From CADEED01 sp035995425 (GTDB lineage Bacteria; Pseudomonadota; Gammaproteobacteria; Steroidobacterales; Steroidobacteraceae), in contig DASYKM010000173.1 in the NCBI GenBank assembly GCA_035995425.1, positions 1 to 64,000 of the forward strand: a stretch of 64,000 nucleotides of DNA. The letters are read 5' to 3'. Numbering within the stretch: position 1 is the stretch's first letter; each line of letters starts with the position of its first letter. Under the pieces are notes generated by a model that was not told where the DNA came from, ran no database searches, and saw only the letters and a program-made list of their open reading frames with translations. Of this stretch, positions 49,917 through 58,236 are shown piece by piece. The translations under genes and the position numbers were made by a program.

Positions 49917-51121
49917 GCGCCTTTCCACACGCGCGACTTCAAAGGGTTGCCGCCGATCGCGCCGACCAGTTCGGCCGGGCGCGCGACATTCCAGAGGGCG
50001 AGATCGCATTGTTTGCCGGCTTCGAGCGTGCCGATCCGGTCGCCGAGCCCGAGCGCCTGTGCCGCGGCGCGCGTGACACCGATGAGGCATTCATCGACGG
50101 TCATGCGAAACAGTGTCGCCGCCATGTTCAGCACCAGCAGTAGCGAGGTGAGCGGAGAAGTACCGGGGTTGCAGTCAGTGGCGAGCGCCATCGGCACGCC
50201 GTGTTTGCGCAGCAGATCGATGGGCGGCACTTTCGTTTCCCTGAGGAAATAGAAAGCGCCGGGCAACAGCACCGCGGTCGTGCCGGCCTCGGCCATGGCC
50301 CGGACGCCCGGTTCTTCGAGGTGCTCGAGATGATCCGCCGACAGCGCGCGAAACGCAGCGGCCAGTGCCGCGCCCTGCATGTCGGAGAGCTGCTCGGCGT
50401 GCAGCTTCACGCGCAGACCCTGGATGGTGGCGGCGTTGAATACGCGCTTGGTCTGCTCGCGCGAGAATCCGATCTTTTCGCAGAACGCATCGACCGCTTC
50501 CACGAGGCCCTCGCGAATCAGCGCCGGCAGCATGACACCGCAGATCTCCGTGATGTAGTCGTCGGCGCGCCCCGCGAACTCCGGCGGCAATGCGTGCGCG
50601 CCGAGGAATGTCGTGCACACGGTGACGCGCCGTTCGCTCGCCAGCGCGCGCGCCGCGCGCAATTGTTTGCGCTCGTGCTCGAGCGTGAGGCCGTACCCCG
50701 ATTTGATCTCGATGGTGGTGACGCCTTCGGCCAGCAAGGCATCGAGGCGCGGCAGGGATTCGGCCACCAATTGCGCTTCGCTCGCGGCCCGCGTGGCGTT
50801 CACCGTCGACAAAATGCCGCCACCGTTCCTGGCGATTTCCGCGTAGGAGACTCCTTGCAAACGCTGCTCGAATTCCGCGGCCCGATTGCCGGCGTACACC
50901 AGGTGCGTGTGGCAGTCGACGAAGCCCGGCGTGATGAGACCCCCGTGACAATCGACAACATCGGCCGCGTCCAAGCCGCCCGGGGCTTCGCTTTCGGGGC
51001 CTGCATAGATAATGAGTCCGTCGCGCGCGGCGATGACGCCGTGTTCGACCAGGGCCAGCCCTTCGCGGTCCGGTGCAAGCGTCGCGAGTGCCGCGTTTCG
51101 CCAGATTCGGTCGCAGTGCAT
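49913..51121 (-). CDS. hutI: Imidazolonepropionase
   Basis: 402-residue metal-dependent amidohydrolase opening the imidazolone ring to formimidoylglutamate. Metal ligands HTHLVY (PGFVDCHTHLVYAGNRAAEF), KLHAEQLSD and ADHLEHL, plus ATDCNPGTSP with the catalytic aspartate. Start at 51121 has TATATG eight bases upstream and no Shine-Dalgarno; it faces a divergent gene across 66 bp. First gene of the operon. Confidence 0.96.
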   Translation of the reverse strand: MHCDRIWRNAALATLAPDREGLALVEHGVIAARDGLIIYAGPESEAPGGLDAADVVDCHGGLITPGFVDCHTHLVYAGNRAAEFEQRLQGVSYAEIARNGGGILSTVNATRAASEAQLVAESLPRLDALLAEGVTTIEIKSGYGLTLEHERKQLRAARALASERRVTVCTTFLGAHALPPEFAGRADDYITEICGVMLPALIREGLVEAVDAFCEKIGFSREQTKRVFNAATIQGLRVKLHAEQLSDMQGAALAAAFRALSADHLEHLEEPGVRAMAEAGTTAVLLPGAFYFLRETKVPPIDLLRKHGVPMALATDCNPGTSPLTSLLLVLNMAATLFRMTVDECLIGVTRAAAQALGLGDRIGTLEAGKQCDLALWNVARPAELVGAIGGNPLKSRVWKGA

Positions 51122-51187
51122 GGCGGAACCATATAGATGAGTCGTTCGGGCCGCCAGAGGCGTGAACCCTCCGCATATACTGCGGCC

Positions 51188-51715
51188 ATGAAAATTCTGG
51201 TCACGTTGATGTTGTTCGCGACACTGGCGGCCAGCGCGGCCGATCACGACGCGACCGACTCATGGGGCCGCGTTCGATTCATGCTGGGCGAGTGGGAGGG
51301 GGTGGCGAGCGGCGAGGCGGGCAAGGGAACCGTCGAGCGGACCTACCAACTCGTGCTCGGCGACAAGTTCATCGAGGAGCGCGACACCACCCGTTACGAA
51401 GCCGGGGCGGGCCGCAAACCCGCGATCCATCGTCAACGCGGCTTCATCAGTTACGACAAGACTCGCAAGACCTTCATGCTGCGCCACTTCCACGAAGAAG
51501 GTTTCGTCGATTTGTTCGCGCTCAACAGCGACAGGAGCATGCCGGCCTATCTCATCTTCGAGAGCGTCAACTTCGAGAACCTCGGCAACGACTGGAAGGC
51601 GCGCGAGTCTTACGAGGTCATTTCGCCGGACGAATTCATCGAGACCTTCGAGCTGGCCGAGCCTGGCAAGGATTTCGTCGTCCGCGGCACCAGCCACTTC
51701 AAACGCAAAAGATAG
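51188..51715 (+). CDS. Secreted small beta-barrel-like hypothetical protein
   Basis: 175 residues with a signal peptide (MKILVTLMLFATLAASA). The mature domain has a lipocalin/fatty-acid-binding-like pattern, FMLGEWEGVASGEAGKGTVE, then FISYDKTRKTFMLRHFHEEG, comparable to DUF1579-type proteins. Role unknown. TATACT ends six bases before the ATG, with no Shine-Dalgarno. One base separates it from hutF, so hutF probably depends on its promoter. Confidence 0.7.
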   Translation: MKILVTLMLFATLAASAADHDATDSWGRVRFMLGEWEGVASGEAGKGTVERTYQLVLGDKFIEERDTTRYEAGAGRKPAIHRQRGFISYDKTRKTFMLRHFHEEGFVDLFALNSDRSMPAYLIFESVNFENLGNDWKARESYEVISPDEFIETFELAEPGKDFVVRGTSHFKRKR

Positions 51716-51716
51716 C

Positions 51717-53087
51717 GTGTCACTGCACTTCGAAACAGCGCTGCTGCCGAGTGGTTGGGCAGCCAACGTCCGCGTCGAGATCGTCGACGGACACTTCACC
51801 AGTGTCGAGCGCGACACGCGGGCGAGTCCCGGCGATGAACGAGTCGCCGCCGTGTTGCCCGGGATGTGCAACGTGCACAGCCACGGCTTTCAGCGAGGCA
51901 TGGCGGGGCTGACGGAATTCCGCGGGCCGGCCGCCGACAATTTCTGGAGCTGGCGCACGCTCATGTATCGCTTCGTGGCACGCATGACGCCCGAAGACCT
52001 CGAGGCCATCACCGCCCAGTCATACGTTGAGATGCTCGAAGGCGGCTTCACGCGCGTGGGCGAGTTTCACTATGTTCATCACGATCCCGCCGGCAAGCCG
52101 TACCAGAATCCCGCTGAGACCAGTGCTCGCGTGGTCGCTGCCGCTCGAAGCGCCGGCATCGGTCTCACGCTGCTGCCCGTGTTCTACGCGCATGGCGGTT
52201 TCGGTGGCGCGGTGCCGAGCGAAGGTCAGCGCCGCTTCGTGACCAACGTCGATGGTTTCGCGCGCTTGCTGGAAGCCACGCACGCGCTGGTGGCGCCGAT
52301 CGCGGATGCGGTCGTCGGCGTGGCGCCGCATTCTTTGCGTGCCGTCACGCCCGACGAGCTCACACACATCGTGGCGCTGGCGGGCTCGGGTCCCGTGCAC
52401 ATTCATGCGGCCGAGCAGACTGGCGAGGTGGAGCAGTGCCTCGCCTGGTCGGGTGCGAGCCCAGTGCAATGGCTGCTCGATCATGCGGCGGTGGATAGCC
52501 GCTGGTGCCTGGTACATGCCACTCACATGGATGACAGTGAAGCGGCGCGGCTCGCGGCCAGTGGCGCGGTGGCGGGGCTGTGTCCCGTGACCGAGGCGAA
52601 CCTGGGTGACGGAATTTTTCCGGCGACGAGATACCTCGCTGCCGGCGGCGCGTTCGGCATTGGCACCGATTCGAATGTGTCGATCGCGGCGGCCGATGAG
52701 CTTCGGCAGCTGGAGTACAGCCAGCGGCTGCGCGATCGCGCCCGCAATGTCATGGGCGCTGACGAGGCGCGCTCGACCGGTCGCGTGTTGTTCGATGGCG
52801 CGGTGGCCGGCGGTGTGCGCGCGCTCGGCGTTCGCGGCCGCGATGATGCGGGCATCGCGGTGGGCGCGGCCGCGGATTTCATCTCGCTGTCATCCGAGGC
52901 TCCCGCGCTCGCGTGCCGCGAAGGCGATGCGTTGCTCGACAGCCTGGTCTTTGCCGGCGACAGGAACTGCATCGATGGCGTGTGGCGTGCGGGGCGCAAA
53001 CTCGTTTCGCAGGGCCGGCATCATGCGCGCGACCAGGTATTCGGGCAGTATCGAGCGGTATTGCGGCGACTCGTGGCGCAAGACTAA
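51717..53087 (+). CDS. hutF: Formimidoylglutamate deiminase
   Basis: 456-residue amidohydrolase converting N-formimidoylglutamate to N-formylglutamate and ammonia. Metal site NVHSHGFQRGMAG, TEFRGPAADNFWSWRTLMYR typical of HutF, HIHAAEQTGEVEQC, LVHATHMDDSE and GIGTDSNVSI. GTG start at 51717, one base after the previous stop. Divergent from hutI-hutG-hutU; together they give the five-step pathway. hutH (histidase) is not in the window. Confidence 0.95.
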   Translation: MSLHFETALLPSGWAANVRVEIVDGHFTSVERDTRASPGDERVAAVLPGMCNVHSHGFQRGMAGLTEFRGPAADNFWSWRTLMYRFVARMTPEDLEAITAQSYVEMLEGGFTRVGEFHYVHHDPAGKPYQNPAETSARVVAAARSAGIGLTLLPVFYAHGGFGGAVPSEGQRRFVTNVDGFARLLEATHALVAPIADAVVGVAPHSLRAVTPDELTHIVALAGSGPVHIHAAEQTGEVEQCLAWSGASPVQWLLDHAAVDSRWCLVHATHMDDSEAARLAASGAVAGLCPVTEANLGDGIFPATRYLAAGGAFGIGTDSNVSIAAADELRQLEYSQRLRDRARNVMGADEARSTGRVLFDGAVAGGVRALGVRGRDDAGIAVGAAADFISLSSEAPALACREGDALLDSLVFAGDRNCIDGVWRAGRKLVSQGRHHARDQVFGQYRAVLRRLVAQD

Positions 53088-53267
53088 CTAGATCGGCTAC
53101 AGGCGGTTCTGCGAGTTACCCTGAGCGCGCCGGTCAGAGGTCGACGGACAATACCTATCGCTGGAGCTGTCATGTCGCGCGCGGCGTGCAAGAATGCGAC
53201 CCGCTTCACCGCAATTTCGCGGCCCAGCAACGAAGGTCAGGAGTCTCGATCGGGTGGGAGCGGGGTC

Positions 53268-55160
53268 ATGAAACACAGGCGGGCCGCATGGGCCGCTGCT
53301 TGGTTTGCATCGTCGGCCACATTGGCCGCGGCCCCGTCGGTTCGCGCTCTCAAAGACCTCTCGCTCGACCAGCTTCTCGACATGCAGGTCACCTCGGTGT
53401 CCAAACGCAGCGAGTCGCTTTCGGATGCGGCCGCATCCATCTATGTCATCACGCAGGATGCATTGCGCCGCTCCGGCGTCACGACGCTTGCGGAGGCGTT
53501 GCGCCTCGCCCCGAATCTGCAGGTCGCCCGTGCCGACAGTGTTCAGTACGCCATCAGCGCGCGGGGCTTCAACAACGCCATCGGCAACAAGCTGCTGGTG
53601 CTGATCGATGGACGCACGGTCTACACCCCGTTGTTCTCGGGCGTGTTCTGGGATCAGCAGGAAGTGATGCTCCAGGACGTCGATCGCATCGAGGTCATCA
53701 GCGGTCCGGGTGCGGCACTGTGGGGCGCGAATGCGGTCAACGGCGTGATCAACGTGATCACGCGTTCCGCCGCGGACACCACCGGCGCGTTGGTCTCCGC
53801 GCTGGCGGGCGAGAACGAGCGCGGCGCGGCGCTGCGATACGGCACCACATTTGGCAGCGGCGCGGTGCGCTTCTACGCCAAGTATTCCGAGTTCGACCAT
53901 ACGCTGCGCGGCAACGACACCGAGCTTCCCGACGACTGGAATCGCGGACAGATCGGTTTTCGCGCGGACTTCGGCGCCGAGCGGGATTCGTTCACGGTGC
54001 AGGGCGATGCCTACCAGGGAGATTCGGAGAGCCGGGGCTTTATCGGCCCGATCGAGCTCACGGCAATCGAGGTCTCGGGCGCCAACCTGTTAGGCCGCTG
54101 GCGCCGCGAGACGGCGAGTGGCGGTCAGCTGCAGTTGCAGGCGTACTTGGATCACTCCGAGCGTGACGATGCGCTGTTCTACCGGCCGACCGCCGACATC
54201 GTCGATCTCGATCTTCAGTACGCGATGCCGGGAACGAAACACAAGGTGCTCTGGGGCGCGGGCTATCGCCTGGGACACGATGACATCGACCCCGGTTTCG
54301 TCACCGTCTTCGTGCCCGATAGCCGCAGCCTCGCGTGGGGCAATCTGTTCGTGCAGGACGAGATTCAATTGCGCGAAGGACTCAAGGCAACCGTCGGTCT
54401 CAAGCTCGAGAGCAACGACTACACCGACATCGAGGTGCTGCCGAGCGCACGCCTCGCCTGGAAGCTCGGTGAGAAGCAGCTCTTGTGGGGCTCGCTGTCA
54501 CGCGCGGTGCGCGCACCGGCGCGCTACGATCGCGATGTGCGCTTCCCCGGCACGCCGCCGTTCTTCGTCATCGGTGGACCGAACTTCGAATCCGAAGTGG
54601 CCAACGTCGTCGAGCTGGGATACCGCGCGCAACCCGGATCGCAGTTCAGTTATTCAGTGACTGCCTTCGTGCATTTCTGGGACAAGGTGCGCAGCGGCAC
54701 CTCGCTGCCGGTGGAGCTGGAGAACAAGATCGAAGGCGAGATCCACGGCCTCGAAGCCTGGGCGGAGTATCGGCCGTTCGAATTCTGGTCGTTATCGGCC
54801 GGCGTCAATGTCGTGAAGGAAGACCTGCGGCTCAAGGCCGGCAGCACCGATCCGGTGGGAGTCAACAACGACACGCTGCGCAACGATCCGGACTACATCT
54901 GGACGCTGCACTCCCGCTTCGACCTGCCGCGCGATCTGAAGCTGGATTTTCAGTTCCATCGCGTGGCCGGGCTTCCGGCGCCAGTGGTGCCTGCGTATTC
55001 GGAGCTCGATCTGCGCCTGGCGTGGCTGGTGTCGGAGAAGCTCGAGCTGTCGGTGGTCGGCCGCAACCTTCTGCACGACCGGCATCCCGAATACGGCAAC
55101 GTCGTGTCGCGCAGTGAGTATGAGCGCAACGTCTTCGGGCAGCTGCGGTGGCAATTTTGA
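53268..55160 (+). CDS. TonB-dependent outer-membrane receptor
   Basis: 630 residues. Signal peptide to about residue 27. The plug domain (about 28-150) includes LDQLLDMQVTSVSKRSESLS, LRLAPNLQVARADSVQYAIS and RIEVISGPGAALWGANAVNG. The rest is a 22-strand barrel ending in the aromatic QLRWQF. The D-L-S-L-x-(D/E)-L-x-(D/N) plug opening is the type found next to YfiR-like genes. ATG at 53268 chosen for GGGAG upstream and the signal peptide; a 32-residue longer frame exists. Ligand unknown. Confidence 0.9.
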   Translation: MKHRRAAWAAAWFASSATLAAAPSVRALKDLSLDQLLDMQVTSVSKRSESLSDAAASIYVITQDALRRSGVTTLAEALRLAPNLQVARADSVQYAISARGFNNAIGNKLLVLIDGRTVYTPLFSGVFWDQQEVMLQDVDRIEVISGPGAALWGANAVNGVINVITRSAADTTGALVSALAGENERGAALRYGTTFGSGAVRFYAKYSEFDHTLRGNDTELPDDWNRGQIGFRADFGAERDSFTVQGDAYQGDSESRGFIGPIELTAIEVSGANLLGRWRRETASGGQLQLQAYLDHSERDDALFYRPTADIVDLDLQYAMPGTKHKVLWGAGYRLGHDDIDPGFVTVFVPDSRSLAWGNLFVQDEIQLREGLKATVGLKLESNDYTDIEVLPSARLAWKLGEKQLLWGSLSRAVRAPARYDRDVRFPGTPPFFVIGGPNFESEVANVVELGYRAQPGSQFSYSVTAFVHFWDKVRSGTSLPVELENKIEGEIHGLEAWAEYRPFEFWSLSAGVNVVKEDLRLKAGSTDPVGVNNDTLRNDPDYIWTLHSRFDLPRDLKLDFQFHRVAGLPAPVVPAYSELDLRLAWLVSEKLELSVVGRNLLHDRHPEYGNVVSRSEYERNVFGQLRWQF

Positions 55161-55717
55161 GGACATTGCGCCCCCTGTTGTTAGTCGCGCTGGTGCTGGC
55201 GTCGGCCCATCTTCGACCGACGATGGCCATGGCCGCGCCCAGCGAATACCAGGTGAAGGCGGTGTTCCTGTTCAATTTCTCGCGCTTCGTGGAATGGCCG
55301 TCGACGGCTTTCCCGAGCGCCACCGCGCCGTTTGTCGTCGGCGTATTCGGTCACGATCCGTTCGGCGCGGATCTCGACGATGTGGTGAAGGGCGAGAGTG
55401 TCAACGGACGGCCGCTGGTGGTGAAACGCGTGCAGACCGCGGCCGAGGCCGCCGCCTGCCAGATCCTGTTCATCCATCAGTCGGAGGACAAGCGGCTCGA
55501 TGAAGTGTTGTCGGCGCTCGATCATCGAAGCACGCTGACCGTAAGCGATCTGCCCGGCGCGGCGCAACGCGGCGTCATGATCCGCCTGGTCACCGAGAGC
55601 GGCCGCGTGCGCTTGCGCATCAACGTGGAGTCCGCGCGCGCTGCCGATCTCACCATCAGCTCGAACCTGCTGCGCTCGGCGGAGATCGTCACGCAGAATA
55701 CGAGAGGAGGCGACTGA
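55148..55717 (+). CDS. YfiR/DUF4154 family periplasmic protein
   Basis: 189 residues. Signal peptide (LRPLLLVALVLASAHLRPTM). The mature part is the YfiR fold: EYQVKAVFLFNFSRFVEWP opens the domain, then PFVVGVFGHDPFG, CQILFIHQSEDKR and LLRSAEIVTQ at the end. YfiR in Pseudomonas is a periplasmic repressor of a membrane diguanylate cyclase; here the partner is probably the following kinase. Start is GTG 55148 or TTG 55157 (the latter in a TTGA overlap with the receptor stop). Confidence 0.85.
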   Translation: MAILRTLRPLLLVALVLASAHLRPTMAMAAPSEYQVKAVFLFNFSRFVEWPSTAFPSATAPFVVGVFGHDPFGADLDDVVKGESVNGRPLVVKRVQTAAEAAACQILFIHQSEDKRLDEVLSALDHRSTLTVSDLPGAAQRGVMIRLVTESGRVRLRINVESARAADLTISSNLLRSAEIVTQNTRGGD

Positions 55718-55719
55718 CC

Positions 55720-58110
55720 GTGCCTGGCACGCCGATCCGTCGCAAGCTCATGCGCATGGTGCTGCTGACCAGCGGCATCGTGATCCTCTTCACTTGCGCG
55801 ATGTTCGTGACTTACGAGGTGGTCACGTTCAAACAATCCGTGGCGCGGCAGCTGGACATCCTGAGCAAGGCCATCGCGCAGAACAGCACCGCGGCGCTGG
55901 CCTTCGACAACCCCGACGATGCGCGCGCGGTGCTCGCGGCTCTCAACGCCGATTCGCACATCGTGGCCGCCGCGTTGTACGACAAGTCGGGAGCCCTGTT
56001 CGCGTCCTATCCGGATGGCGTGAAGCCCGCCGATCTTCCCGCCAAGGTGCAGGCGGACGGGTACCGCTTCGAAGACAGCCATGTCATCGGGTTTGAACCG
56101 GTGCGCCTGAACAATCAGATGTTGGGCACGCTGTTCGTGAAATCCGACCTCAAGGCGATCGACGCGCGTTTCCGTGGCTACGCACTCATCACCGCCGGAG
56201 TCATTGCGCTGGCGGTGTTGCTGGCCTATTTCGTCGCGCATCGCCAGCAGTCGGAGATCTCCGGGCCGATTCTCGATCTCGCGAAAACGGCGGAGGCAAT
56301 TTCCGATGCGCACGACTACAGCGTGCGCGCGCAATCTTCGGGCGCACAGGAAATCACGGTGCTCACCGATGCCTTCAATCACATGCTGACGCAGATCCAG
56401 CAGTCGGAGACCCGCTCGCGCGCGCAGATGCAACGCTTGTCGCTGCTGCAGCACATAACCGGCGCGATCGGCGACCGGCAGGACCTGCCGAGCATTTTCC
56501 AGGTGGTGCTGCGCAACGTCGAGGAAAACCTGCCGGTCGATTTTGGCTGCATCTGCCTGTACGACTCCGCCAGCGCGACGCTCACCGTGAATACGGTCGG
56601 CGTCGCCAGCCGCGACTTGGCGCTGACGCTCGGCCTCACCAACAACAGCACGGTGCCAATCGACGAGAACGGCCTGTCGAGCTGCATTCGCGGCAGGGTG
56701 GTGTATGAGCCGGACACGCGCACGCTGCCATTTCCCTTTCCGCAGCGTTTCGCGCTGACCGGCGTGCATTCGCTGGTGATCGCTCCGCTGCAGGTGGAGG
56801 CCAGCGTATTCGGTGTATTCGTCGCGGCGCGCCGCGCCGCGAACGCCTTCAGCAGCGGCGATTGCGAGTTCCTCAAGCAGCTCTCGGGGCACGTCGCCCT
56901 GGCATCACACCAGGCCCGGCTGCACGGCGCGTTGCGACAGGCTTACGACGACTTGCGCCAGTCGCAGCACACCGTGATGCAGCAGGAGCGATTGCGTGCG
57001 CTGGGTCAGATGGCGAGCGGCATCGCGCACGACATCAACAATGCCATCTCGCCAATTTCGCTGTACACCGATTCATTGCTGGAACGCGAGCCCAACCTCA
57101 CCGAGAAGGGCCGCGCGGCGCTGGTCGTGATTCAACGCGCCATCGATGGCGTGGCGGAAACGGTGGCGCGCATGCGCGAGTTCTACCGGCAGCGCGAGCC
57201 GGAGATGACGCTGGCGCTGGTGGACCTGAATGCCGTGGCGAAGCAGGTCGTCGACCTCACGCGCGCGAAGTGGTTCGACCTGCCGCAGCAGCGCGGCATC
57301 TCGATCGAGCTCAAGCTGGACCTGTCCGCCAAACTACCCGGCATCATGGGCGCCGAGGGCGAGATCCGCGATGCGCTCACCAATCTCATTTTCAACGCGG
57401 TCGACGCCATGCCCGAGGGTGGCGCGCTCTCGGTGCGCACCTTCGCCCGTCCCGGCGCGGGCGAAACGCAGCTGGTCAGGGTCGAAGTCACCGACACCGG
57501 CATCGGCATGAACGAAGAGACGCGCAAGCGCTGTCTCGAGCCGTTCTTCACCACCAAGGGCGAACGTGGCACGGGTCTGGGGCTGGCAATGGTCTACGGG
57601 ATGATCCAGCGGCACAGCGCGGAGTTCGACATCGAGAGTGACGTGGGCAAGGGCACGACCATGCGCATCACGTTCCCGGCGTACACGCAGCCGTTGATGG
57701 CGACCGAGCGCGCGACGGACGTCCACACCGCGATGCGTCGCCTGCGCGTGCTGCTCATCGACGATGACCCGATCATCATCAAGGCGCTCGAGGATTCATT
57801 TGCCGGCGACGGCCACATGACAGTGGCCGCGAACGGCGGCCAGGCCGGGCTCGAAGCGTTCGCCACGGCGGTCGGCACCAATCACGCGTTCGACCTGGTG
57901 GTGACGGATCTTGGCATGCCCACCGTGGACGGTCGTCGCGTCGCCGAGGGCATCAAGAGCCAATCGTCCGATACGCCGGTCATCATGCTGACGGGCTGGG
58001 GCTCGCGCATGATCGCCGAAAAAGAAACGCCGCCGTTTGTCGATCGGGTGCTCAGCAAGCCGCCGAAGCTGCTGGAGTTGCGCGCGGCGATCCGCGAGCT
58101 CGTGGAATAA
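55720..58110 (+). CDS. Hybrid sensor kinase (CHASE8-HAMP-GAF-HisKA-HATPase-REC)
   Basis: 796 residues. TM1 about 11-32, periplasmic CHASE8-type sensor about 35-140 (ISKAIAQNSTAALAF-like segment), TM2 about 148-170, HAMP to about 225, GAF about 245-395. Phosphoacceptor His in MASGIAHDINNAISPIS, ATPase motifs NLIFNAVDAMPEGG, DTGIGM and GTGLGLAMVYG. The C-terminal receiver (about 672-795) has LLIDDDPI, VVTDLGMPTVDG and LSKPPK. No output domain. Likely receives a signal through the YfiR-like protein, two bases upstream. GTG start. Confidence 0.88.
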   Translation: MPGTPIRRKLMRMVLLTSGIVILFTCAMFVTYEVVTFKQSVARQLDILSKAIAQNSTAALAFDNPDDARAVLAALNADSHIVAAALYDKSGALFASYPDGVKPADLPAKVQADGYRFEDSHVIGFEPVRLNNQMLGTLFVKSDLKAIDARFRGYALITAGVIALAVLLAYFVAHRQQSEISGPILDLAKTAEAISDAHDYSVRAQSSGAQEITVLTDAFNHMLTQIQQSETRSRAQMQRLSLLQHITGAIGDRQDLPSIFQVVLRNVEENLPVDFGCICLYDSASATLTVNTVGVASRDLALTLGLTNNSTVPIDENGLSSCIRGRVVYEPDTRTLPFPFPQRFALTGVHSLVIAPLQVEASVFGVFVAARRAANAFSSGDCEFLKQLSGHVALASHQARLHGALRQAYDDLRQSQHTVMQQERLRALGQMASGIAHDINNAISPISLYTDSLLEREPNLTEKGRAALVVIQRAIDGVAETVARMREFYRQREPEMTLALVDLNAVAKQVVDLTRAKWFDLPQQRGISIELKLDLSAKLPGIMGAEGEIRDALTNLIFNAVDAMPEGGALSVRTFARPGAGETQLVRVEVTDTGIGMNEETRKRCLEPFFTTKGERGTGLGLAMVYGMIQRHSAEFDIESDVGKGTTMRITFPAYTQPLMATERATDVHTAMRRLRVLLIDDDPIIIKALEDSFAGDGHMTVAANGGQAGLEAFATAVGTNHAFDLVVTDLGMPTVDGRRVAEGIKSQSSDTPVIMLTGWGSRMIAEKETPPFVDRVLSKPPKLLELRAAIRELVE

Positions 58111-58141
58111 GTGTCGGGCTTCCCTAGGTACTAGCTCGGGG

Positions 58142-58171
58142 TTGCGTGCGCTAACACGGTGCTCGTATATT
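58142..58171 (+). promoter_or_regulatory. Promoter with embedded operator-like site before the PL11 gene
   Basis: TTGCGT (58142-58147), 18-bp spacer, TATATT (58166-58171): a reasonable sigma-70 promoter. The spacer begins with GCGCTAACAC (58148-58157), the exact reverse complement of GTGTTAGCGC found upstream of the GH43 gene. Its TTAGCGC core resembles half of LacI/GalR-family operators, whose bound repressor would occlude the promoter. Confidence 0.5.
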
Positions 58172-58236
58172 GCGCGCGCTGAAGGGGGACTCGAGAGCGC
58201 GGCCAAGATCGGCGTGACAACGCCCAAGGATGGCCC

